Source: Terfezia claveryi (Eukaryota > Ascomycota > Pezizomycetes > Pezizales > Pezizaceae). Taken from it: a stretch of DNA of 64,000 nt. The stretch spans positions 186,001 through 250,000 of the forward strand of contig WHUX01000054.1 in the NCBI GenBank assembly GCA_015179025.1, given 5' to 3'. Below the pieces are notes generated by a model, which was not told the DNA's origin, did no database searches, and saw only the letters and a program-made list of their open reading frames with translations. Shown in pieces: positions 42,365 through 53,400 of this stretch; within the stretch, counting starts at the first letter, position 1, and the number at the start of each line of letters is the position of its first letter. The position numbers and the translations under genes are program-made.

Positions 42365-43399
42365 TCAAGTGCAAACCCCCAGACACCAATAACCCACCCC
42401 GCCCTCCACCAACTCCCCCGCGCACACCCAGGGAATGACCCCCTCCCCCATCAACCTCCCCTCCTTGATAGCCCCCAACAAATCCCTCAACTGCAAGAAC
42501 TCAGTATTAACCCTCTCTACCAAAATCCACCCGTTCGGCTTCGGCACACTGAGTGCATTATGGATTCTCTCCTGAATACTCTGGTTCATCAACAACGAGT
42601 TGATCTTATCCGTCAGACTATACGGAACCGCCACTCCGTTCTTTGGGGCTACTGCGTCGATTGCAATCCGAAACGGGGTAGGGATGAGGGGGATGTGGAT
42701 TAGGATTGTGTTGGATTTGGGTTCCTGTGTGGGTGGTGCAGCGGCGACGATGGATGCGGAGGAGGAGTCGACTGGGGCTGGTGCTTGCGCGGGGGGGGTG
42801 GAGGAGGTAGGGACTGGATTTGCGGTAACAATGTTTGCTGCTAACGTTGGCTGCGGGGCAAGTACAGGTGCTGGTGGCTGTGGAGCAAGAACAAGCTGTT
42901 GGTGTTGGTGAGGAGGTTGTTGTAGTTGTTGGTGGTGGCCAGCAATAACCATAGCGGTTGAAGTGTTTTGTGGTGGAGTTTGGGCAGATTTAAGTGGGAC
43001 GAGGTGCCCATGGCCTGTTGGGGTAGCAAGTAGTTGATCGTAAGCATTCACTCCTCTTATTATTGCCTCGTTTGGCAACCCCCTCGATTGCACAAGTGGT
43101 GATGAAGGCGGAGATTGGTATAGTGTCTGCGGTTGCGGTTGCAACTGCGCATGCCGCATTCTCGGGGACTCTCTCCCCCAACCGCCCGAGATATGCGGAG
43201 AAGCTGGTCTTGAGGACGAAGCCGGTGGGGTATATGTACGTTGGTATTGTGGGATAGGATAGGAGGGGTTCTGGGAAGCGAAGGATTGGGAGTGGGGGGT
43301 TCGGTACTCACCCACTCGATCGTATTGCGCGAGCTGTTGCTGCATCGCGATTTGTGAGGCAGATAGCTGGCCCGGAAGTTGGGTATGTGTGTGATACAT
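42365..43399 (-). CDS. Gln/Pro-rich protein of unknown function
   Basis: Minus-strand frame. The first two-thirds are low-complexity (QQQLAQYD, HHQQLQQPPHQHQQ, AP and PPT repeats). A C-terminal region of about 110 residues (from ILIHIPLIPTPFRIAIDAV) looks folded and ends in WCLGVCT. I chose the ATG at 43399 because a TATA-like TATATA lies near 43510 on this strand. The frame remains open upstream to 43498, so a longer N-terminus is possible. The composition fits a transcription co-regulator or RNA-binding adaptor, but no domain is recognised. Confidence 0.6.
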   Translation of the reverse strand: MYHTHTQLPGQLSASQIAMQQQLAQYDRVGEYRTPHSQSFASQNPSYPIPQYQRTYTPPASSSRPASPHISGGWGRESPRMRHAQLQPQPQTLYQSPPSSPLVQSRGLPNEAIIRGVNAYDQLLATPTGHGHLVPLKSAQTPPQNTSTAMVIAGHHQQLQQPPHQHQQLVLAPQPPAPVLAPQPTLAANIVTANPVPTSSTPPAQAPAPVDSSSASIVAAAPPTQEPKSNTILIHIPLIPTPFRIAIDAVAPKNGVAVPYSLTDKINSLLMNQSIQERIHNALSVPKPNGWILVERVNTEFLQLRDLLGAIKEGRLMGEGVIPWVCAGELVEGGVGYWCLGVCT

Positions 43400-44275
43400 T
43401 GGACTCTTGAAGGAACGAATTTTTCCGGTTATAACTGGGTAAGGAGCTATGCACAGCTCTTGAGATGAAAACAGCACAGCAGCGGAATAGGGAAGCAAGA
43501 GCTCGGTGTAGATATATAAAGTGGGATGGTACTATAGGGCGGTTAGAGATGATAGATGCGGCTTTAAAGCTGAAGTTGGATGAAAATAACGAAATGTGTG
43601 ATCGGCCGGTGGGCGTAGGGTTTGATATGCAGCAGGCTAAAACAACCACATGTGCACAACACAACACAACACAACAGTAACAGCAACACAACGGACGAAC
43701 GCAAATGAAAAGCGGCAAGGGCAGAAGGGAGCTTTGTAGTTGAGCTCGAGAGGCTGCGATGGCTGGCTCTGGAGTGGAGGATGGGAATGGAAGAGGAGAG
43801 AGCGGAGAAAAAATATCGGAACGTCGAGTTAAAAAGCAGGCCGAGATGAGCAAACGGACCAATTAGCTATCCCAAGTCCACGCATCAAGGCGGACATAGG
43901 TATTCCCTCGCGGTGACCCCCGCCCCGCTGCTCTGCCGCACAGCGCGGGTGCAGCTTTAACGCATGTACATAACTGCATCGTGGACCAATGACAATCCTG
44001 GCACGTGACCGCAGCGCCCCTGTCACTGCCTTGGATATCCCGATAATGATATTACTGCCGCAGCGGCATCCATTCCTCAAATCCATCGCAGCATGAAGCA
44101 TATACTAAGTAATCGCAAGAAGGATATAGCAAATCAAAAAAAAAAAGGCTGAAAAGTAGAGTTGCCCAGCCTCCCGAAGCCTCACGTTATAGCTCCAGCC
44201 TCATCATATTTGCATTGAACTGCCCATTCGGATATAATACCCCATACAGAAGTCACCAATACTGAACAAATAGAA
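43400..44275. other. Upstream region of the Gln-rich gene
   Basis: G+C-rich 5' region with a TATA-like site near 43510 (minus sense), then the presumed 3' flank of the next gene. Short frames here are not credible. Confidence 0.4.
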
Positions 44276-46713
44276 CTAAACCACATGTTTCCTCACCTCC
44301 TCCACCCGCTCCAGTAACCCCCTGACGATATCGACATCCATACCGACGGTCCTGATCCTGTTAGTCTCCCTCACATCCTCATCACTGGCAACCTCATCTA
44401 GCCAGGCCTTCAACTGTCCGGCCCACCGCTCCTCGATCCGCTCACCCCACTGTGCTATACCACAGACCCCTTTTTGTCCGTTGAAGTCCCTCATGAGAAG
44501 GAAAAGCCATAGATTCGCGGTAGCCATGATGACAGGGTAATTCTCCGCGAACCAGTCCAATTTAGCCTCGTTGTCTGCTTCAAGGTCCAGCACGCCCGAA
44601 AGATCTGGGAATAGGAACATGCTAAGTTCCTCGAGAACTAGAGGGGTAGCAAACATGCTGGGCTTTGTGTTTCCACTAGTAGTCGCGGAAGCTATCTCAT
44701 CCTTCAAGATTCCAATGATGCTGGCCTTAAGACTATCGAATGGGCAGTGTTCCAGAGTATCTTTTATGTAAGCCAGTCGGGTAGCCTCGCCGGGATGCGC
44801 ATGAATCACCTGAGCGAGGTGGTTGTGACAGAGCAGTCTAGTTAAGGGCGACGGGGAGGTGGCGGAGAGAAGGGCAAATGTCTAAATCCATGACTGTTAA
44901 TTTATGATAAAGTAGGGGTGTGGTGAGTTGATATGTGATACCTGAAGGTACATGAGCCAACTTTCTTCACCTTCACTAGCATGTCCATCAGGAGCTTCTC
45001 CAAACCCTCCACCCTCAGCAGACAGCGCCCAAGCACCTAGGAACAACACTGCGTCCAATACACCTACATCAGACGTCCCATTGCCTTTAGTGAGATACTT
45101 GTGAACAATTATGCTATGTTCTGGAAAAATCTTGATTTTCCTATCGACAATTGACTCCTTCTCGAAAATTCTCGAAGCAAGAAGTACCAGAGTTCCTACT
45201 TTCGACAATGGAATGTCATCAACGAACTTGGGGACAGCAGAAAGCAAACCATGAAGAGACTTGGGCTCTTCAACCTCTTCGGCATCAGCATCGGAGGCAG
45301 GAGAATAGCATAATTCTTGGAGTTCCTTTGTCATTATACTGAGCTGATAAGCTGTGTCTAGGATTTCCTTCCACACTGGAGATGGGGATGGTGAGATTTC
45401 AGATTCAATTACCCCCCCAGTAAGGAATTTATTTGATTTCAAGAAACGAGAAGCCAAATGAAGATTAATTCCGTGGCTTGGAGGTAGCTGCATGGATGAA
45501 GGCTGCTCATCGTGCTTCACCTCTGGAGTGCGTGTCGACTGGGGAGAAGCATTTTTGCTTGCATCCACTGAGGGGCATCTCAGAATATAGACCTCGATAA
45601 CGTGGGAAACGAAGCTCTGTAGGAGTCTTATTTGCATTTCTTCCTCAATTTTGGCTTTCTCCTGCTGTTCTAGCCTAACTTGCTTCTCTTCTTCATTTTC
45701 ATCCGCAATATCCAGCTTCGAAACATCTGGAGCACTCGGTTGGCTCCCTGCTGTATTGCTCCTGGGTGGGAGAGCTGGTCTTCCGTCGGGTCCTAGGCGA
45801 GGTTGCGTCATACGTCTTTTTTTCTTCGTACTCTCCGGCTGTACGGCATCCACAAATGCTAATAAGCGAGAGACAATATCCTCCACTTCTTCCTTGTACA
45901 GCTCCTCGGTTGACCGGGTGAAGGTAGTCAGTAGGGTGGTTAAGCTCTGGCTGAGAAATCGAGAAGGGAACGCTGTTGCAATCCGGAAATGAATTGTTGT
46001 CAGTAGCATAATGAGAATTCTGAATTTTCGATGGCCATTAGCTCGTGCCTCGGCTGGTGAATGACCTGGGCTAGATGGTTCCAATGGGGGCTCATCTGTA
46101 TCCTCTGAAACTGGTGTGGTGGCAGATGTGAAAGAAAGGGATGACAGGGCTCCCAGGAGTTTGAGATACACCTCCCGGGGATTTCCTTTGTAAGCTGCCA
46201 TGAATAGACATGTCGACGCAATTTCCGATAGTGCATCCGTCGTGAAGGTAGGGTTTGGAGTTGAATGCGCAGCTGCATCTGCAGACGAAAAAGCCGTGGC
46301 TGGATTAGGGGCGTCGAGGAAGGGCAGAAGTACTGCAATTAAGTCCCACGCAATATTTCGAGCTAGCGTGTCCTTGATAAAAGTGTCAGACCTTTCCCAG
46401 GACAAGCGAAAGAAACATGGAGGCATCTACATTCTCCTTCAACACCCTTTCCAGAGCTTGTAGCAGCTTTGTTTGGTCCTCCCTAGAGAAAAATTCAAGG
46501 GCATAGGAGAGGTGAACATCCAGGATGGTCGAGTACGAGATGAAATCCTCCGCCTGTTTGAAACTAATATTAGTAATGACGTATAAATCATTCAGCAGTG
46601 GGCAGAATAGCCCTTACTGGGATCTCTGAAGCAGCAGTTTCAATGGCAGCAATTGCCTTGTCGACTGTGACTTTGGTCAACGTGGTCGTAACTGGAGAGG
46701 TGGGGTGGTACAT
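44276..46713 (-). CDS. Yap1-binding protein homologue (Ybp1/glomulin-like, DUF1760)
   Basis: Start at 46713 (MYHPTSPVTTTL). Introns at 46554-46617 and 44882-44941, both GT-AG and in phase. Conserved blocks: DTLARNIAWDLIAVLLPFL near the N-terminus and RLLCHNHLAQVIHAHPGEATR followed by HCPFDSLKASIIG near the C-terminus, as in fungal Ybp proteins. These bind the oxidative-stress factor Yap1 and act at kinetochores. Near 46385-46425 the frame must shift by one base between SMFLSLVLGK and SDTFIKDT. A 188-bp intron ending at 46430 would also restore a frame but would drop sequence that looks coding. It shares a promoter with POL3. Confidence 0.8.
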
Positions 46714-47119
46714 CGTTGCAAGCTGTAATTGATAAAAGGTTTTGTGAGTTATTCTGAGATCAATTAAACCTCCGTATGCTCCGGATGCTCTAGGTGACTA
46801 TGTTGGATGTAGGGAGTGAGTTTTATAATGAATGGGCACCTTGCATGCCAAGACCGAAGCCGAGGGCGAGGGGTTGATGTGGAGATGGCACCTCTGGCCG
46901 GGGCGGAGAATGCCGACCACGACGCGTCCTCCCAACCGAATCGGAACTTTAAGTGGGGTCTTGGCGTGTTCAATTGAGACACGAGACACAAATCCAACCT
47001 CTCATTGACCACCGCGGCGCATCAAAGCATTCTAGTACCGACGCTCTGTTGCTTCTTCACTTCAGTGGATCACGATACCCCTAGATACCCGTGCACAGTT
47101 ATTCTTCGTGCTAAAGATA
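46714..47119. promoter_or_regulatory. Divergent promoter of the Ybp homologue and POL3, with an MCB site
   Basis: About 400 bp between the two start codons. ACGCGT at 46922-46927 is a MluI cell-cycle box, the site of MBF, which drives DNA-synthesis genes at G1/S in fungi. It is about 190 bp upstream of the POL3 ATG. An AG acceptor-like TTACAG just upstream of the Ybp ATG leaves room for a 5' UTR intron. Confidence 0.6.
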
Positions 47120-50100
47120 ATGGCATCTGTGGCATTCAAACGAACGAGCGAGAGCTCCACGGCCAATGCCGGTTCGAATATTGTCAAAAAGCGAAGACTT
47201 GAAGCCCCTCCAAGTGGGCAGACGAGAGGAGATCGTATAGCAAAGCTGTCACAGCAAAAGTCGTCATTCGAAGGAGAATTAGAGAAATTGACCCAGGGCT
47301 TGACGGACTTGAAAGGAGGTCCGTATAAACAGCTCCTAGAGCACATGAGCGTTGAACATGGACTAATGCAGCTTGGAATACATAGTGAATGCTGAAACGG
47401 ATCAACATTGGGATAGACCTCCATTGGTTGATTTCCAGCCTCGCCGGGATAAACTCATATTTCAACAGATTGATGCAGAGGAGGGTATGTACAAGCACAA
47501 GCCAGCAATCAGGCTATTTGGAGTTACGGAGGTGAGTACACCCCTCCACCGGACCTAGCCAGTAGCTCTAACACATAGCAGGCCGGTCATTCTGTTCTAC
47601 TCCATGTTACCGACTTCAAGCATTACCTCTACGTTGCCGCACCAATCGGTTTCGAACAATCCCATTTGGAACCCTACAAGCACTTCTTGGAACAAAGATT
47701 GGCAAATCGAGAGGCAGCAATCTCCTCGGTTATTCTCTGTCAGCGGGAAAACCTCTATGGGTATACCGGTGGTCAGAAGTCTCCATACATTAAAATAACT
47801 GTGAATGACCCAAAATACATCTCCCGTGTACGGACACTACTAGAGAAGGGTGATGGAAATTTCCGTAATATGTACAAAACTACCGAGCTCTTGACGTTCG
47901 ACAACATTCAATACGTGTTGAGGTTCATGGTCGACACGAAGATCACCGGAATGAGTTGGATCGAAGTTCCAGAGGGAAAGTATCGGGAGGTCGATCCTGG
48001 CGATAGGATATCTACTTGTCAAATTGAAGTGGTGGCACATTGGCGAGATATGGTGGCTTTGTCACCAGAAGGCGAATATTCAAAAATGGCTCCCCTGCGA
48101 ATATTGTCCTTTGATATTGAGTGCGCTGGGCGGAAGGGTATATTTCCAGAGCCCAATCATGATCCCATCATTCAGATAGCAAACATGGTGACTAGATACG
48201 GAGATAAGAAGCCTTTTGTCAGAAATGTGTTCTGCCTGGATACTTGTGCATTGATTGTGAACACGCAGATATTTTCTTACGATGACGAGGGGAAGATGTT
48301 GACGGGTTGGCGAGATTTCATACAAAAGGTCGACCCAGATGTTATTATTGGTTACAATATTTGCAATTTCGACTTTCCTTACCTCTTGGATCGAGCGAGG
48401 TATCTTAAGCAAAACGACTTCGCTTACTGGACCCGTCTAATTGGCGCGAAATCCGAGGCGAAGGAGTCAAGCTTTTCTAGCAAGCAGATGGGAAACAGAG
48501 ATACTAAAGCAACAAACACAAATGGCCGTCTCCAGGTAGATCTCCTCCAGCACATTCAAAGAAACTACCAGCTCAGAAGTTACACCCTCAATTCTGTCTG
48601 TGCACACTTTCTCGGGGAGCAGAAGGAAGATGTGCACCACTCTATGATTACAGAGCTGTTCAACGGTACCCCAGAGTCCCGTCGCCGTCTAGCCGTGTAC
48701 TGTCTGAAGGATGCCTACCTCCCACAGCGTTTGATGGATAAACTCATGTGTCTGGTCAACCTTACAGAAATGGCTCGTGTGACAGGTGTACCATTTGACT
48801 ATCTCCTTTCCCGAGGGCAGCAGATTAAGTTCATCAGCCAGCTTTTCCGAAAGGCCGCTGAGCAAGGTTTAGTCATTCCAAACTGGAAAACGGAAGGGTC
48901 GGATGAGCAGTACGAAGGTGCAACAGTTATCGAACCTACAAGGGGATATTACGATGTACCAATTGCCACCCTCGATTTTGCTTCCCTATACCCATCTATC
49001 ATGCAGGCTCACAACCTATGTTACACCACACTCCTAAGGCCGGAAATGGCAGCGAAATTAGGACTGAAGAAGGACGTTGACTACACGCTGACGCCGAATG
49101 GTGATTTCTTCGTAAAAGCAGAAGTGAGGAAGGGACTGCTACCAATTATTTTCGAGGATCTGCTAGGGGCGAGAAAGCGTGCAAAGGACGACCTGAAGAA
49201 AGAGACTGATCCTTTCAAAAAGGCTGTATTGAACGGTCGCCAGCTTGCGTTGAAAGTTAGTGCCAACTCCGTTTACGGTATCACTGGCGCCACAGTTGGG
49301 AAGCTGCCATGTCTTGCTATCGCAAGTAGTGTGACAAGTTACGGTCGTCAGATGATCGAGAAGACAAAAGAGGAAGTCGAGGCACGATATACTATTGCCA
49401 ACGGCTACGACCATGACGCGCAAGTCATCTACGGCGATACCGATTCCATTATGGTCAAATTCGGCCCTACGGACCTTGCTACAGCGATGAAATTGGGCCA
49501 AGAAGCCGCAGAGTACGTCTCTACAAAATTCTTCATCAATCCAATCAAACTCGAGTTCGAGAAGGTGTACTTCCCATACCTGCTCATCAACAAGAAACGT
49601 TATGCGGGATTATACTGGACAAATCCCGATAAATACGACAAGATGGACTCGAAGGGTATCGAGACAGTTAGACGAGATAATTGCCGATTGGTACAGAACG
49701 TTATTGACACTGTTCTCCGGAAAATCTTGATGGATCGGGATGTTGACGGTGCACAGACATACGTCAAGGACACTATCGCAGATCTCCTGCAGAATAAAAT
49801 CGATATGTCCAAGCTCGTGATTACGAAGGCGCTCACGAAGAACGACTACAAATCTAAACAAGCGCACACAGAGCTCGTCGAGCGAATGAAGAAACGAGAT
49901 GCAGGATCTGCCCCAACCCTCGGTGACAGAGTAGCCTACGTCATTGTCAAAGGCGCCGGAGGTGCAAAAAACTACGAAAAATCCGAAGACCCGATATTCG
50001 TGCTCGAGAACTCTGTCCCTATTGACACGAGATACTACCTGGATAACCAACTCGCAAAACCCCTCGGGCGTATCTTCGAGCCGATCCTCGGTGAGGCAAA

Positions 50101-50491
50101 AGCCCAGCTCCTCCTCACTGGAGACCATACCCGTACCATCTCCGTCTCCGCCCCCGTCTTAGGTGGACTCATGAAATTCGCCACCCGTACAGCAACATGC
50201 ATGGGGTGCAAAGTTCCCCTACCCAAGAACGTGGGTAGCGGCGCTGTCTGTCAGAGCTGTGTCGAGAGGGGTCGGGAGGCGGAGTTGTACCAGAAACAGT
50301 TGGCTAAGACGAGTGAGCTTGAGGTGAGATTTGCAAGGTTGTGGACACAGTGTCAGAGATGTCAGGGGAGTGTTCATGGGGAAGTAATTTGCTCGAGTAG
50401 GGATTGTCCCATCTTTTATATGAGAATGAAGGCGAGGAAGGATGTAGAAGAGGCGGGGAAGGAGTTGGCGAGGTTTGATGTTGCTTGGTAG
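47120..50491 (+). CDS. POL3: DNA polymerase delta catalytic subunit
   Basis: Three exons, 47120-47318, 47386-47531 and 47582-50491, give 1084 residues with no frame break. The first intron has a weak GTCCGT donor. Exonuclease motifs: FDIECAG (about residue 292), YNICNFDFPYL and YCLKDAYLP. Polymerase motifs: DFASLYPSIMQ (A, about 580), KVSANSVYGITGA (B, about 672) and YGDTDSIM (C, about 733). The C-terminus has CysA (CMGC...CQSC, from about 988) and CysB (CQRC...CSSRDC, from about 1039); CysB holds the 4Fe-4S cluster in this family. It replicates the lagging strand and proofreads. The length matches the usual 1,080-1,110 residues. Likely essential and cell-cycle regulated. Confidence 0.97.
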
Positions 50492-53400
50492 GCGGGGGGG
50501 GAATTGGGGTTGGAGGAAGATTGGATGGGATGGAACCAGATATGATAGATGGGTGTGTGTAATGCTGTATGACCTTAATACTGAGTGCGCTTCTTGTACA
50601 CTGACACGGTGGCACATAGACGTGAATAGTTTTTATTTGATATCTTGTTTATTAGTATTGAGTTTATGATCTGTATATGTAAATTGCTGAAGAAAAGGAA
50701 AGAAATTCATATGGGTTTTAGGGAAGGCCTTCGAGTAGTCGGTGATACCAGTCCAAAATTTCAATAGTTTTTAGAATAGCCTTGGAGTAAGTGAGTCCAG
50801 CCAGGAATACTTTCATCATGCAACATTTAAGACTCTCTGGAGCCGGAGTACAGTAGCTTTTACGGTGTTTCAGTCTCCACCATGTAGTTAAGTACCATAT
50901 GTCAATATTAAGGCTACCAACATGTATTTGGCAAAAATGCATTTCACAGGATGTACATATGATAGAGGTCGTCCGTACTAACCCATTTTGGCAATGAACT
51001 ATTTCCAACAACCCGAACCAGATGCAAAATTGTACAAGCAAAATAAAAAATTTAAAAAAAATGTGAAAAAAGGTTACGAAACTTAGAGGCTAGACTAGGT
51101 ACATGCTCGTGCTTTAAGGGGGGAAATCCAGATCTAAAATCTCTATATTTAGTTTCGATCCCTGCTTATACGAACTTCAAGATTTTTAGGCTTATCTAAC
51201 GATAAGGAACCCCTATATCTTTCCCTTCCAAACTTCTTCCCCACCCCAAAAAAAAAGCAGACCCTTCTTTATCAGATTTTTCATCCTACTGGTACTCTCA
51301 TCGACCGATCTCGTCAAACACATTACAAATCAAACCATACCATCCTAAAACAGCAAGAAATGCTTTGCTTCAAGCTAGTCTGGTTGGCACGAACCGATGT
51401 AATGGCCCAAATATAAGATCAGCACATGGATTGTTCACTAGACTAGATGTCGCAATCGTTGGGCTCATTGGTCAGTGTGAAAATCAGATAAATCTGTAGT
51501 CTTGCTTGCACTAGCCCCTCCTTAAGGAGGGGCTAGTGCAAGCCAGACTAATAAATCTGCGTGCAGTTATCTGATTTTCTAGCGTGTCGACGTGCAGTCA
51601 GGGTTCTTTTTCCCCACCTTGCACGTGTACAGTACATTCTGTACTTAGCTTTTCTGCATTTGGAAAGAGTTGATAACCAGACTACGGAAGGATAGTCTGG
51701 TTGACTAGGTACACCATAATGTACAGTACCCGTAGTCTGGTTCGGAAGGCCATAAGGCAAAGGCAAGATGACGAAACGGTGGATATCTGCACTCAAGCAA
51801 TCTTCTTGGCGAGGGCAGCCAAAGTACGAAATCAACTCTGTCAAGCACTAATCATGAACTCTCAGAACACATCACCAAATCAATCCTGTTGCTTGCTCAG
51901 GGAGTCGAATAGCCTTCGATCCAAAAGCATGATACATCTACGCCAACAGGTGATAGATGGAGGACCTGTGATCCGTGCAGAGTTGGAAAACATAATTGTT
52001 AGGTTAAGGGGAAGTTTTTTCAAGCATTCCATTAGATTCATATCGAACTATAGCTAATACTATATCAATCTATAGAGTAAACGATAAGAAGAACTTGAGC
52101 AGCGGTAGAAACTTACTCACCAGCAGTTGGCACAGATTACAGAATACCGAGGCTTCAAATCAACCAATGGAGCGATGACAGGATGCACTAATGCAAGCAT
52201 CATATTTAGCTTCTATAGGCCTGAATTTTCCCTCGGCAAGTAGTACTTGGTATATCACTAGGAGACATTTGGTTCATGCTGTTGTTCATTATATCACTAA
52301 ATATGTCACTAAAGTAGAGACCTCATCAACAAATTTTGCAAAGTCTTATGCATACTGCAGCAACAAAGTGCAATGAAGACTTCTCAGCTCAATTGCTTTA
52401 AGCAGATACTGCATTCGTTTGTAGTAGAAAGGGTGTTTTCTGCACAGGAAGCCTGCTATATATTGCAAGGGATGAGTTCACTCATCCATGGGTGGTCACC
52501 CTGAGTAGACTTCAGGAGGCTGAAGACGGTGCAGAAGTGATAGTACTAGGCTAGGGTATTTTACAGAAATATATTTCAAGACAGCCTCATTTACACGAAA
52601 TATGTTTAGATGGTATTCTACGTTCTCATACATATCGTGGAGGGATTTGGGTTCCACAAGGACCTCGAGAACGCAAAACCAGTTCCAGATCATACAGTTG
52701 ATAAGAATAACCCCTTATTTTGTTGGATTACTCCGTACTTTACTACGTTATATCCCATTAAGAAGACTTGGCTCAATCCACCCGTACTCGTCATGCAACC
52801 CCCTAAGGTGGCGCACACGAGCACCGTCTACCCTTGCTATACAGGATGGACCAGAGGCTTCCGGATTTCTTACCAGCAAATTGCCTCTCGCTATACCGGA
52901 CGGCCATACAATACTGGACGGGACAGAGTGCTAGAGGAGTGCAGGCGTCTTCTTATCCCTGTCCCCATATATTTCTCCCTCGCTATACCGGACGTGGCAT
53001 GCTGAATAATTACCCTGTTAGGCTTAATGTGACTCGAAATACCCTTATTGGAGGGCAAAATGGGAGTTCTCAGAACCCACATGACTGGTCAGCCCCGTCA
53101 GGGCTACCTAGCGCCATTTACTATACCGGAACCCTTGCTATAACGGACAGCAGGGCTTTCTCTCCGGTATATCAAGGACGGAGTACGGTAGGTACGGAGC
53201 TCCGTACGGAGTTCCCCCCCAAAAAAGAAAAAAAGATCTTCGCCCATGAAAGTGGTGCTAACCAGACTAGCGATCGTTGCCAAATCAGGGTGAACATCGT
53301 CGTCAGTTACCTTGCCGGAGCTCAGCCGAGAAAACGGCGACGGGATTTGCGAATTGCATACAAGCCTCGTTCTGGCGAGGTGATACCCGCAATATTCCCG

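Noticed and set aside
43308..43862. 184-codon minus-strand frame upstream of the Gln-rich gene
   Set aside because: Cys/Ser-rich translation of a promoter region that overlaps the better-supported gene.
51090..51170. tRNA-like boxes (TAGACTAGG... and TTTCGATCCC)
   Set aside because: The B-box-like part has a mismatch, and I could not fold acceptor, D and T arms into a cloverleaf. Probably chance or an old SINE trace.
52610..53005. 131-codon frame over TATACCGGAC repeats
   Set aside because: The sequence is built from pogo-like terminal repeats; the frame looks incidental.
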